From: Prorocentrum cordatum
Taxonomy: Eukaryota; Sar; Dinophyceae; Prorocentrales; Prorocentraceae
NCBI GenBank assembly: GCA_963575745.1
Contig: CAUYUJ010000768.1
Span: 1 to 64,000, forward strand
Reading direction: 5' to 3'
DNA length: 64,000 bases
Made by a program: the position numbers and the translations under genes. The first letter of the stretch is position 1, and each line of letters starts with the position of its first letter. Shown here one piece after another: positions 40,842 to 50,539 of this stretch. The notes below the pieces were generated by a model, which worked only from the letters and a program-made list of their open reading frames with translations, searched no databases and was not told the DNA's origin.

Positions 40842-41561
40842 TATGGCTCTGGTCGTGATTGCTGGCGATGCTGCCGTCTCTCCCAGCGCCGGAGCTCCGG
40901 GGAGGAGGAAAAGGATGCAGCAGGAGCAGGCGCCGGAGCAGTGTGCGGCTCGCTCCCAACGCCCTGGGTCCACAAGTGTAGGCGGCGCGCCCGGGGGGGA
41001 AGTGAGGGGGGGCGGGCCTTCTCAGCAAGCGCGGAGGTCCCCCAGCCTTCCGAGAAATTTGCGGAGCCTTCCCGGAAGACACGGAAAACCTCTCCGAAGG
41101 CGCGAGGGCTCCTGAGAAGCCCCGCTGCCTTCCGAGAATCGGGAGCGGACAAGAGGGGGTGTCCAAGAAGGGGGAGTGCAAATCATGACTGGCGGCATGC
41201 GCGCGGCCCAGCGGGGGGGCCAGGGACGTAATGAAACATGAAGAGGCGCCATGAAATCTGGGGAAATATCAAAGCCCCCGCCATGATATCCACCCCCCCC
41301 TAGTCATCACCCCTCTCTTTGCCGCCCCCGAAAGAAATTGGTATGGCCTTCCCGGAAGACACGGAAAACCTCCGGGAATGCGCGAGGGCTCCTTCTCGCT
41401 CCCCCCCCCCTCGCGCGCCGCCTGCCAAGCGCACCGGGCCCTCCAGTGGTGTGCACCTCTCGGCGGCGACGATGGGGGCGAATAGCCCAGGGGCGGGCAC
41501 CACACGCACTCGCCTGGGCGCCTTGTCGAAGACATCGATCATCCGCGCCCCTGGATACACG
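40842..41561. repeat. Dispersed repeat region with CCCGGAAGACACGGAAAACC units
   Basis: The unit CCCGGAAGACACGGAAAACC plus a GCGCGAGGGCTCC(T) tail occurs at about 41,073 and again at about 41,352. The wider block 40,995-41,130 is recognisable, inverted, at 56,700-56,870. No gene. Confidence 0.6.
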
Positions 41562-41730
41562 TAAAGGGGCCCTGGGACACACAAAGAAGTACACACAAAT
41601 ATAAAAGGATTCCCCATACCTTCCCATACTTTGGGGCTTTCCGTCTTCCCCCCCACTTCCCATCTTCTCCCAAATATTTTCCTGGGGATCGACGACTCCT
41701 TGTGTCTGTGTGTTTTGTTTCCCCTCCTGA
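41562..41730 (+). mobile_element. ~165 bp dispersed element with a 5 bp target duplication, copy 1
   Basis: Starts TAAAGGGGCC and ends CCCCTCCTGA; flanked by ACACG at 41,557-41,561 and 41,731-41,735. It shares its whole length with 56,085-56,249 (patches GGACACACAAA, TTCCCCATA, GGGGATCGACGA). No coding capacity; class unknown. Confidence 0.7.
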
Positions 41731-41812
41731 ACACGTCTTGCTCCCCCCCAGGCTATCGTCGCCCCCGAGCCTCCGAGCCTCCGCCCGACCCCGCCCCCCA
41801 CGATGTTTCGGA

Positions 41813-42152
41813 GAGGAGGAGGAGGAGGAGGAGGAGGAGGAGGAGGAGGAGGAGGAGATTAGGAGGAGGAGGAGGAGGAGGAGGAGATTAGGAGGAGGAG
41901 GAGGAGGAGGAGGTGGAGGAGGAGAGGAGGAGGAGAGAGGAGGAGGAGGAGGAGGAGGTGGAGAAGGAGAGGAGGAGGAGCAGAAGGGTGGAGGAGGAGA
42001 GACGAGAGAGAAGAGGAGAACGAGAGAGGAGGAGGAGAGAGGAGACAGAAGAGGAAGGAGAGAGGAGGAGAGGAGGAGAGGAAGAGGAGGAGGAGGAGGA
42101 GTGAGAGAGGAGGAGGAGGGGGAGGAGGAGGAGGAGGAAGGAGGAGGAGGAG
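41813..42152. repeat. (AGG)n microsatellite, imperfect
   Basis: Long purine tract of AGG with GAGAGAGG and ATTAGG interruptions. Confidence 0.95.
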
Positions 42153-42494
42153 GCGCTCCTCGCCCCCTCGTCGTCGCCTCGCGAGCCTCTTCGCGGGGGC
42201 CCGGCGCTCAATCCCGGGGGCCTCCGCCAGCCTGCCGCGCGGGCGGGCCCGCCCCCGTCGGTGGGCCGCCGCCGGCTGGGCTCGCCGGCCGGCCGCCCGC
42301 CGCCGGCGAGGAGAGGCCCACTTTGGCCCCTCGACGGCGAGGCCCTTTTGAAAAAGCAAGGATATGTAAGATGAAAACCATATGTCTACATATAACAGTA
42401 ATAGCAACCATATCAAATAGTGATGGTAACAGTAATAATCGTAATGGAAGTCAAATGCTTGTGTTTAAATGAAGAGAGTGAGAGATAGAGACAA
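42153..42494. other. GC-rich palindromic patch followed by AT-rich spacer
   Basis: GCCGGC/CGGCGG-rich to about 42,330, then AT-rich with CATATGTCTACATATAACAG. No gene. Confidence 0.4.
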
Positions 42495-42749
42495 ACGACA
42501 AACAACAACAACACCAATACCAACACCAACAACAACAACAACAACAACAACAGCAACAACAATAACAACGACAACAACAACAACAACCACAACAACAACA
42601 ACAACAGCAGCAGCAACAACAACAACAACCACAATAACCACAACAACAGCAACAACAACAACAACCACAACAACCACAACAACAGCAGCAACAACAACCA
42701 CAACAACCACAACAACGACCACAACCACACCAACAACAACAACAATCAT

Positions 42750-42801
<52 letters not shown>

Positions 42802-42838
42802 GCAAGAGCAGCAACAACAACAACAACAACAAACAACG
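42495..42838. repeat. (AAC)n microsatellite
   Basis: About 340 bases of CAA/AAC with GC, CC and GAC interruptions. Confidence 0.97.
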
Positions 42839-42856
42839 GGGCGAGGCCTTTGTCTG

Positions 42857-43445
42857 GAGCGCCCTAACAGTGAGCGTTTTCGTATTCGGCGTCTCGACAG
42901 TGGGCGGAAGGGGGGGGGGGAGGAATGGGGCAGGGTCTGGCTCTGGACCACCGCTCACTGCGACTGTTTGCAGCACCCCTGGGTAACGCATTCTCTTCTT
43001 GGTCCGAATGGGGGCTTCATGCTCCCGAGGTGAGACGAAGCCAGAACGAGGGCAACTTCGGAGGATAGTAAATCGAGAATTTCTGAGATGCGAGCGTTTT
43101 CTTATTCGGCGTTTCGACATTGGGCGGAAGGGGGAGAGGGGGGAGGGTCTGGCTCCGGACCACTGCTCACTGCGACTGTTTGCAGCAGTGCGTCCTATGG
43201 GGGATGCTCCACCTGCTCGAAGCAGGCGCCCAAAACAGCCAAGATCTACTCCATGTGGGGGGGGGAAGCGAGGCCCCGCGCTGATCGGCAAAACAATGAA
43301 CAAAAAACAGTCACGATTCGGGGCCTTTGCAGGACGTCTCGGGCGCCGCGGCCCTCTCAGAGCGTTCCAGAACGCTCAGAGCTCTCCTCGTCCTATAGCC
43401 CGGTCCGACTAAGGGTGGGGCAAGGAAGCGGGGGGGTGCGAGGGC
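42857..43445. repeat. 0.6 kb dispersed duplication, copy 1
   Basis: From CTGGAGCGCCCTAACAG to CCGACTAAGGGTGGGGC; nearly the same sequence lies at 51,850-52,510. Inside, the block TTCGGCGTTTCGACATTGGG to GACTGTTTGCAGCA occurs twice about 200 bases apart, so the unit is itself a tandem repeat. No convincing protein. Confidence 0.85.
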
Positions 43446-44519
43446 CCGCGCCGATCGGCAAAACAACGAGAAACAAAAACTATCATATAGTCAGGTGGAG
43501 GACAACGAGAGCCGAGACGACGATCAAAGAGACGTCCAGGACGACGACTACGACAACGTCGAAGCCTCCAGGGGAAGATCGGGCCCTTCGAGGAGAAGCA
43601 TCAGTCGCCGTTTCGCTGGGTCTCTGCAGCATGCCAACGCTCATTCTACGAGTTCTGACTACGCCGAGCAGCACCAGTAGGATGATGATGTGCACAATGA
43701 TGCGACTAGTCGACGAAAACGAAGGTTCGGAAAATGACGACGAGTAGGACGAGAATGACAGATATGGGGCGGGCAGGAGGACACGGTATTCGTGCTATGA
43801 AAACGTGAACTTACTTAACTGGTGGCTCCAGCTTTGCTCTGCAGGGGGGGGGTCGTGGATCCCGCGTCGGCGATGGGGGGCTCGTGTAGAGCGCGCATCG
43901 TCTGCCCGCGTCATCCTTGCGCAGGGGCCATGCTGGTCTTACCTGCACCGCTCCAAGGTTAGCGGAGGGCCCCCGAGTGGCGCACGGGGACGGGCCAGAG
44001 AGTGCAGGGCACGGGGAAGGAGGAAAGGGGAGTACCGATCGCTCGCTCCTGGCTTTCGGGTCACCCCTCGGGCCTCCGGCGGCCCTCCGCAGGACGATCC
44101 GGGCACCCCCGGAACGCCCTCGGTGAAACGCAGCGGCCGAGGCGGAGCCCGAGGCGGGAAACCGACGAGGACCGACCCCTCGCCGCCGCAGGCGGGTCCA
44201 TCCACGCGCGGCGGCGCCGGCGCCGCCGGGGGGCGGGGGGAGTGCAGGTCAGAAGCGCGGCGTCCGCACGCCGGTGCCCCCGCCACCCACGCACGCTGGG
44301 CCCTCCAGCCGCTAACCCCAACCTGCTCGCGAAGGAATGACTCGGAGGCGGTCGTGGACTGCTCTGGGGCGGCGTGGACCGAGCGGAGCGTCAGGGAAGG
44401 CTGGCACCTCCCCTCCCCTTCCTCCCCAGCGAGAAGGACAAGGATCGTGTCGGGAGGAAGGGGCTGGGAAGGTACAGGGTAGGACTGTGTGAGAAGCCCA
44501 GAAAACGTCTTTCTGGTTC
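43446..44519. other. Non-coding stretch left of LINE-C
   Basis: Short open frames on both strands without domain-like character; GC-rich with small palindromes such as GGCGCCGGCGCC near 44,211. Nothing supported. Confidence 0.4.
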
Positions 44520-44520
44520 C

Positions 44521-44583
44521 TCCTCCTCCTCCTCCTCCTCCTCCTCCTCCTCCTCCTCCTCCTCCTCCTCCTCCTCCTCCTCC
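44521..44583. repeat. (CCT)21 tract at the 3' end of LINE-C
   Basis: Uninterrupted; reads as an AGG tail on the element's strand, starting right after GGTTCAAC. Confidence 0.95.
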
Positions 44584-44661
44584 TGTTGAACCAGTTGAAG
44601 GCTGCATAGGACTCCCGCACAGTCGCAAGAGGCCTAGCAAAAAATATGACAAGAGAAGACA

Positions 44662-46041
44662 TTACCTCCCTCGGGGCACCTGGACGCTTCGTCCGAACAC
44701 CGCACGGGAGCTGGGGTCCTTGCCTGCAATCAGCATGGCCAAGGACTTCTCACCGGCCGAATTACGCGGGCGCTCGTGACACGGGACTTTCAGGTACCGA
44801 CTGCGAGCATCCCCGAACGCAGCGCATTTCCGACACCACACCACAGTCCCAGACGGCCCCGAGCCCATCCAAAGAACGTGGGAGTGGTGCGCAGACACGG
44901 CGATGGCAGGGATGCCACGGCACGGGAAGGCGGCTAGGGCTCCTCTGGACCTCGCCTTCGTCCCGCACTCCGCACAGACAAAACTCTTACCCTCTCTAAA
45001 GATCGTGTGTCCGTTGGGGTCTGCAACTAATTGGAGCTGTGGGGCGTCTCTGGCGAGCCTCGTGGACTTGGGGGCACGATACCTCTCCACATCCTTGAGC
45101 CCAAGCCTAGAGACCTCACCCAACATCAGCCCGAGAAACCGACCAACTTGCATTATTCCAGGGGCGACCGTCTTGTACCAGCTCCTCTCAGCCTCGGGCT
45201 GAGCCTGGAGCTGGGTTCCTTCTCGCGCCAAGCGGTCGGCCTCACGATTGCCCCGCCAGGCGTAGAAGGGATAGCCCCTAGCAACAGCATGATTGTACGA
45301 AAGGTGAGACTTGATCTTGCACATCTGGATGTTGTCCCATCCAATATCACGAGCTTTGGCCAAGACCTCAACCCAGACCTCATCAAACGCCAACCTCGAA
45401 ACGTCTTGGTCTGGGCCAAAGCTCCACACATCAAGCAACACTTTACAATCTGTCCAGATCTCTAAAGGGCCAGCCTCTGCTAGCTTCAGAGCCATAAAGA
45501 GAGCCCACAACTCCCCGCCGAGGTTGGTCTGCAGCGGGTGTGGGAGGGGGCCGTACAGGCTCCCCAGAATCGCGCCTTGTCGATCGACCGAGACTGCCGC
45601 CCAGCCTGCGCGAGAACACCACGGCAGGCGAGGGTCAATCGCTGACCAATCCAAGCAGATTATTCCTCCCAGAGAACCATGCCTAGGGGAAACATGCCAC
45701 TGCCACCCCTGCTGTACTATCGGGCTAGGTGTGTAACTAATGGGCGACGCCATCAGACCTCTAGTGTAAAACAGGCGCCATCTCGGGTCCGTGGCAGTAG
45801 ACCCCGCTTGAACGAGACGCTGGAACCCTAGGGCCTGACGGTGCCCGTGGAAAGCAGGGCAGACATAGCATCGATGCTTCTTACATCCCCAGGGATGCCC
45901 ACAAATCTGGCACTCAGCGGAGGCAGAGCGCCTGTCCAGGAAAAGGTCAACCTGGGCAGCCATGCCTCCCGACGCCACAGCGGCGAGGAGAGAGGCCTCA
46001 AGGCCTTTCCCTGAGGCGCGGAAATCTTGGCACACCTCTTG
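44662..46041 (-). CDS. LINE-C ORF2 C-terminus: zinc knuckle and RNase H
   Basis: 457 codons in the frame next to the RT, joined at a run of five A (46,042-46,046). CQICGHPWGCKKHRCYVC is a Cys/His knuckle at residues 42-59. RNase H: IICLDWSAID, GGELWALFMAL, IWTDCKVLLD, KIKSHLSYN and GNREADRLA, a full catalytic set. The tail has CAECGTKARS and CRKCAAFG zinc-like pairs. Confidence 0.85.
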   Translation of the reverse strand, partial: QEVCQDFRASGKGLEASLLAAVASGGMAAQVDLFLDRRSASAECQICGHPWGCKKHRCYVCPAFHGHRQALGFQRLVQAGSTATDPRWRLFYTRGLMASPISYTPSPIVQQGWQWHVSPRHGSLGGIICLDWSAIDPRLPWCSRAGWAAVSVDRQGAILGSLYGPLPHPLQTNLGGELWALFMALKLAEAGPLEIWTDCKVLLDVWSFGPDQDVSRLAFDEVWVEVLAKARDIGWDNIQMCKIKSHLSYNHAVARGYPFYAWRGNREADRLAREGTQLQAQPEAERSWYKTVAPGIMQVGRFLGLMLGEVSRLGLKDVERYRAPKSTRLARDAPQLQLVADPNGHTIFREGKSFVCAECGTKARSRGALAAFPCRGIPAIAVSAHHSHVLWMGSGPSGTVVWCRKCAAFGDARSRYLKVPCHERPRNSAGEKSLAMLIAGKDPSSRAVFGRSVQVPRGR

Positions 46042-49000
46042 AAAAAGGCTCTAAACAAAGGCGAAAGGGGGCACCGCTACCTACAGCCTCATCACTAATG
46101 GTCAGGTCCATCGTCCACATGTCCTTCGTGCCCGCGTCCACATTCGTTTTCACCGCCCGATTCCCGTATGCTTGTAGATCCAGACAGAGACCAGTATCCG
46201 TTCCCCAGCAGTCCCATCCTCTAGGTTGCCACCCAAGACGTCTCAAGGTCATCAACGTGGCCCCCGCAGGGCCTGTGACTTGCTGCCAACCTAGTTCCGT
46301 CTGACAAAGTCCTTCGAATACAACTTTCATCTCATCGTGCGGAGCCCAGCCCAAATGCACCGCATTAGCCCAAGACATCAGGGGGGCGGAGTTCGCAACA
46401 TACGCTGGGTCGGCCAGCGGCGTCGGCGACAACATGAAGCCTATCGTGCGACTCCTGCCCTTGGCCTGCCCGAACACCGCCTCGCCCGCCACCGAGCGCA
46501 GCTGCCGGAGGGACCTGTCCGACACTCCAGTGACCGAGGCCCCGTAGAGTCCAGCTGGGTTGGCACCTGCGCGCACGATCCTGGTCAGCTTCTTGAAGGG
46601 CGATCTCAACCCTCGGAAACGGTGGGCCCTACGCTTGAGCTTGGCCACTCGGGCCTTCTGGACGGGGTTCCTTCGGGCCTTTCCGATGGTGAAATCCACT
46701 CCAAGATTTCTCACCACCGAGGCTCCAGTGAACCCCCACCTGGCCAGGGCTCTCTCGGAACTCTGAACCACACCCTTGTGAGTCGACACGATGTTGCCCT
46801 TAGCCCTGGCCGGAACAAGGTCCAACTCCTCCAGCTTCCTGCAGGTGAACCCGACGACGATGGGCAACATGTCGCGGACAAACTTCCTGCTACCGCGAAT
46901 ACGAACCGTGATGTCGTCAACCATATTGCACACACGTACAAAGGGAAATTTGGCCATCACGCAGTCCAACATGCGAATCAACAACATGTTCAGAAGCGCC
47001 GTGGCGAAGGTACACCCTGCAACAATCGTTTGTTCTGTCATTACTGGTGCAGAAGCGACCTGGCCAACCACGAGAAGACAAGGGCAGCGGCATACACACA
47101 GCAACAGGCGTAGGATGTCCAAAGGGAAGTTCGCCATCTGGGCCGCATCGATCAAATGTCCATGCAGCACTCTCTCGTGCGCCTTGGACAAGTCGAGGAG
47201 GCCCGTACCTGCACAAGTGTTCGTAATCCGAGCATGCCCTGTAGTAAAGGCCTGCTCCCAGACCCCACGTTCACACGACATGCCTGTACTTCCATAAAAG
47301 AAGTCACGCTTATTCTTCTTCTCCAATTCCCGAGCAACAGATCTGGCACAGCGCCCCCACACTCGCACAATGGTGGAAAGGAGACCAATGGGCCGAAATC
47401 CGCCCTCGGGCTTCTCGAGCATTGCAACCATAATCAAAGAAACCTGAGACGGAAGTCTGCCCGTGTCAAGCATCCAGTGCCACAGTAAGCCCAAGACTGT
47501 GAGGCAGCGGTCAGACAAATACACGAGATCACGAGAGCTCAACCTGTCTGCACCGACAGCAGTCCGCTCCTTGAAGGTCCTTGCCACCTTACGGATGGTG
47601 TGGCAGTCAAATGCCGGGATGCTGGCGGCCTCCTGCGGATCGATGCCTTCCCTCTCCAGCATGAGGGACAGGCACTTGAGTGGGTCGAGCTTCTCCTCGG
47701 CGGAATCCTCGGCCACGTCCTCCACGGACGCAGATGCTCCCCAGATCTCACTCCATTCATGCTGCAATGCCTCGACTTGCTCACCGAGCCCCAAAGGAGC
47801 CCCGTCAGGTCCTGGCGCCGACGGTTTCCATCCCACGGGTGATTGTGTGAGACGGTTGGCTTTTCCCGCTCCGTGCTCACATGCTTCTGCAACCCACCTC
47901 CTCCAAGCTGCGGAGCGGGCCCTCGCAGAGGCCTGCTCCAGCAAGGAGGCGAAGTAGGCTGCCTCTCTCGAGTACTCATCCAGCTGCCCATCTGTCAGAG
48001 CCAGAATGCCTTCGAACGACGGGCACCAACGTCTCCAGAAGTCAATCTCTTCGTCGGGCGGCCGACTGCCCAAGATCTTAGAGATCAACTGCATGCAATG
48101 CTGTGGGAAAAGACCTTCCGCCCGACGAACAATGCAAGCCAGCTCCTGAAATCTAATCGAGACCTTCCTCCACCCACGAGCCTTAGCACAAGATAGAGCA
48201 TGCGGGCCTCCTGAGGTATGCAACTCCTGCACCCTGCGCAACTTCCAACCTTGTCCCCGACCGCGATACTTCCTCTCGCCAGGGCCCTGGAGCCCATGGG
48301 CCGAAATGAATTCCGTCTCCACGAGGTCATAGAACATCTGGCAAACTCGATCCATGGCTTCCTGTCCACAGCGCTCGCTCAGATGTGTCGTGTCCTCTCC
48401 CCAGTGAAGAATAGCATCCTCAACGGGCCCCCAGTCAGGCGGGGCAGGCATGGGCAAATGCGGAGCCTGAGAAGGGAACCTCCTGGGACCTGCCAGCGCC
48501 AGATACTCAGTGCGTACAAGATGTGAACGCAACCGCAAGGCAACTGGGTAATGAGATGCAAGGCATGAGCCCTGCACTCGTTCAACGCATTCGATTGATG
48601 GGGCAAGACCAGACGAGACCACGAACAAGTCAAGCTCCCTCCATACATGTCCTTTCCTGCATGTGGCTGCCCCGCATGCTGCAATATGTCCTCCCACTTC
48701 GCTAACCCAGCCAACCGTTCTGAGCTGCGACGGTGGGCAGTTCCAGTCTCCGCCAACCACAAACGGTAGACGCAAAGAGCGAAGCACTTCTCTTAATCGA
48801 AACAGGACCTGCGAACCGACATCTCCCAGAGGGTCCCCTGTAGGCAAGCGCAGCGAGACAGCGAGGAACCCCCCTGGGATGATACTGTTGACCCATGCCA
48901 TCGTGATCCTCGGGGCCGATGGCAAGGGCTTCCCTTTCCACGGAGCGGCAGACATCCCAACATGAACTGGAACAGCAATGCCTACACCAGATGATAACCC

Positions 49001-49222
49001 CCCCGCCTCAGTGATTCGGCTAGGACTAAACATGGCTGACCACGACCAGCTCTTAACTTTAGCCTCCTTCTCATCCTTGGCGGAGGGGTGCACTCCCACT
49101 TCCTGCAACAAAACAGCGGCAGCGCCTGCCGCCTCCTTCTCCAAGAACTTCTGACAGCTGCACCAATCTGAAGTGTTGGCCGTCAGGACCGTGTACACAT
49201 CGGGCCGAGCCAGCCCGTCCCT
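45998..49222 (-). CDS. LINE-C ORF2: AP-like endonuclease and reverse transcriptase
   Basis: Open without a stop from inside the ORF1 overlap (the frame extends to 49,966, but upstream of ~49,222 it only shadows ORF1). EN: TVLTANTSD, LLQEVG, VGGDWNCPP (canonical D-x-N), WRELDLFVV and LASHYPVAL (Ser where the SDH Asp is expected). Linker motif YRGRGQGWK. RT: EKPEGGFRPIGLL, GLLDLSKAHERV (A), QTIVAGCTFATALLN (B), CNMVDDITV (C), RNLGVDFTIG (E-like). No SL-type or repeat inserts. It lacks only the last segment, lost by frameshift. Confidence 0.88.
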   Translation of the reverse strand, partial: RDGLARPDVYTVLTANTSDWCSCQKFLEKEAAGAAAVLLQEVGVHPSAKDEKEAKVKSWSWSAMFSPSRITEAGGLSSGVGIAVPVHVGMSAAPWKGKPLPSAPRITMAWVNSIIPGGFLAVSLRLPTGDPLGDVGSQVLFRLREVLRSLRLPFVVGGDWNCPPSQLRTVGWVSEVGGHIAACGAATCRKGHVWRELDLFVVSSGLAPSIECVERVQGSCLASHYPVALRLRSHLVRTEYLALAGPRRFPSQAPHLPMPAPPDWGPVEDAILHWGEDTTHLSERCGQEAMDRVCQMFYDLVETEFISAHGLQGPGERKYRGRGQGWKLRRVQELHTSGGPHALSCAKARGWRKVSIRFQELACIVRRAEGLFPQHCMQLISKILGSRPPDEEIDFWRRWCPSFEGILALTDGQLDEYSREAAYFASLLEQASARARSAAWRRWVAEACEHGAGKANRLTQSPVGWKPSAPGPDGAPLGLGEQVEALQHEWSEIWGASASVEDVAEDSAEEKLDPLKCLSLMLEREGIDPQEAASIPAFDCHTIRKVARTFKERTAVGADRLSSRDLVYLSDRCLTVLGLLWHWMLDTGRLPSQVSLIMVAMLEKPEGGFRPIGLLSTIVRVWGRCARSVARELEKKNKRDFFYGSTGMSCERGVWEQAFTTGHARITNTCAGTGLLDLSKAHERVLHGHLIDAAQMANFPLDILRLLLCVCRCPCLLVVGQVASAPVMTEQTIVAGCTFATALLNMLLIRMLDCVMAKFPFVRVCNMVDDITVRIRGSRKFVRDMLPIVVGFTCRKLEELDLVPARAKGNIVSTHKGVVQSSERALARWGFTGASVVRNLGVDFTIGKARRNPVQKARVAKLKRRAHRFRGLRSPFKKLTRIVRAGANPAGLYGASVTGVSDRSLRQLRSVAGEAVFGQAKGRSRTIGFMLSPTPLADPAYVANSAPLMSWANAVHLGWAPHDEMKVVFEGLCQTELGWQQVTGPAGATLMTLRRLGWQPRGWDCWGTDTGLCLDLQAYGNRAVKTNVDAGTKDMWTMDLTISDEAVGSGAPFRLCLEPFSRGVPRFPRLRERP

Positions 49223-49223
49223 G

Positions 49224-50495
49224 CTACCCTCGCATTCCTGCGTTCTGAGCCCCCTGCGCGGTTGCGGGCGCCAAACCTCCGCTGCTGCCTCCTCCTCCTG
49301 CAGTCGCTGCTCCACCTCCCTTTCCGCCCTTGGCCCCCCCCTTTCTGGCAGCAGCCTTAGCTGCCGCGAACAGTTCCTCAGTGGACTTGGGGGGAGGCCC
49401 AGGGCTCGAATCGGAAGAAGTGTTGCCTGCTGCTGCCGGCTGAGGTGCTGCTGCTGCTGCTGCTGCCGCTGCGGCTGCTGAGGCTGACTGAGCTGGCTGC
49501 TGACGCTGCTGCTGCTGCTGCTGCTGACCCACAGAGCCCCCAGGAGCATCGCCATCATCACCACCAGCTGTAAACCCCTCCTCAGCGCGACGCTTCTTAG
49601 CTGCAAGCCTCGCTGTGAGTTCTTGTTGTTGGTTAATGGCATCCTTGGCCTGCTCCCGAAAGGGCCCAAAAGCCTGCAGCGCTGCCTCCTTAAAGATGTT
49701 AGCCAGGTGCTCCTTCCTCTTCCTCGCCTCCTCCACCTCCTCCGCCGAGGGCTCCCAACCCGCCTCCTCCAGCCCAAAAAGGCCGCCGTCATCCAACTGA
49801 ACGCCTTCAAGACACCCGTCCATGAGAGACTCCAGGGATAGTACTGGCTTGACTGGCTGAGGGGGCTGCTGGGGCTCCTGGGGCTGCTGGACTGTGGAGG
49901 CAAGCTCTCTGACAGCTGTGGCGTACTGCTCCTTGGCCCTCTCGAGGGCCACAAAGGCGTCGGCACTGTCCTTCTTCGCTTGCTCCAATGACTCCTGCAG
50001 ATTCATGGCTCTGTTGACTGCACGATCCAGAGCGGCCTGGCACCTCTCCATCTCCTGCTTCGCAGGCCCCCACTGCAGCTTCGGCGGCTGCTCGAGGGCA
50101 CGAAGCTTCTCACGATACTTGCTGGCAGCCTCGAACTCTGAATTGGCCTCGAGAAACTGAATGACCGAGTTGAGTTCGCCCTTGGTACTCCCTGGAGTTC
50201 CTGACGAAATTTTGTTTGATGCCGACCAAGTCCCAGGAGCAGAGACAAGATCCCCAACACCAGGAAGAGCAGACTGACGTGCACCCCACACTCCCTTGGC
50301 CCCCGACTGGTTATCTTGATACTCCCCGACTCCTGTCCACTGGCGCCCGCAGTGCTTGCACCACGTCCACCAGTACTTGTTCGCTTTGCACCCGCACGCC
50401 CCACAACACCAATTCCCAGCCCGAGAACCATGCGCTGGCATCGCGCGCCCCCGCACGCCGACCGAAGGGTGAGGCCGTGGCCCCCCGCACAGCAC
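49224..50495 (-). CDS. LINE-C ORF1: RanBP2-like zinc finger and coiled-coil protein
   Basis: 423 codons; the Met at codon 19 (MPAHGSRAGNWCC) is the plausible start because the finger follows at once. The finger is C-x4-C-x2-N-x6-C-x2-C (CGACGCKANKYWWTWCKHC). A coiled coil (about 110-225), an acidic patch, a Lys/Arg helix, poly-Gln and poly-Ala runs, and a Gly/Lys-rich basic tail (KGGAKGGKGGG) follow. The stop TAG lies about 20 bases ahead of the endonuclease, whose frame overlaps at +1. Confidence 0.8.
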   Translation of the reverse strand: MLCGGPRPHPSVGVRGRAMPAHGSRAGNWCCGACGCKANKYWWTWCKHCGRQWTGVGEYQDNQSGAKGVWGARQSALPGVGDLVSAPGTWSASNKISSGTPGSTKGELNSVIQFLEANSEFEAASKYREKLRALEQPPKLQWGPAKQEMERCQAALDRAVNRAMNLQESLEQAKKDSADAFVALERAKEQYATAVRELASTVQQPQEPQQPPQPVKPVLSLESLMDGCLEGVQLDDGGLFGLEEAGWEPSAEEVEEARKRKEHLANIFKEAALQAFGPFREQAKDAINQQQELTARLAAKKRRAEEGFTAGGDDGDAPGGSVGQQQQQQQRQQPAQSASAAAAAAAAAAAPQPAAAGNTSSDSSPGPPPKSTEELFAAAKAAARKGGAKGGKGGGAATAGGGGSSGGLAPATAQGAQNAGMRG

Positions 50496-50539
50496 ACTTG
50501 GCTACTCGAGCCGAGGTTGGGAAGTTAAGGAGCAGGCCC

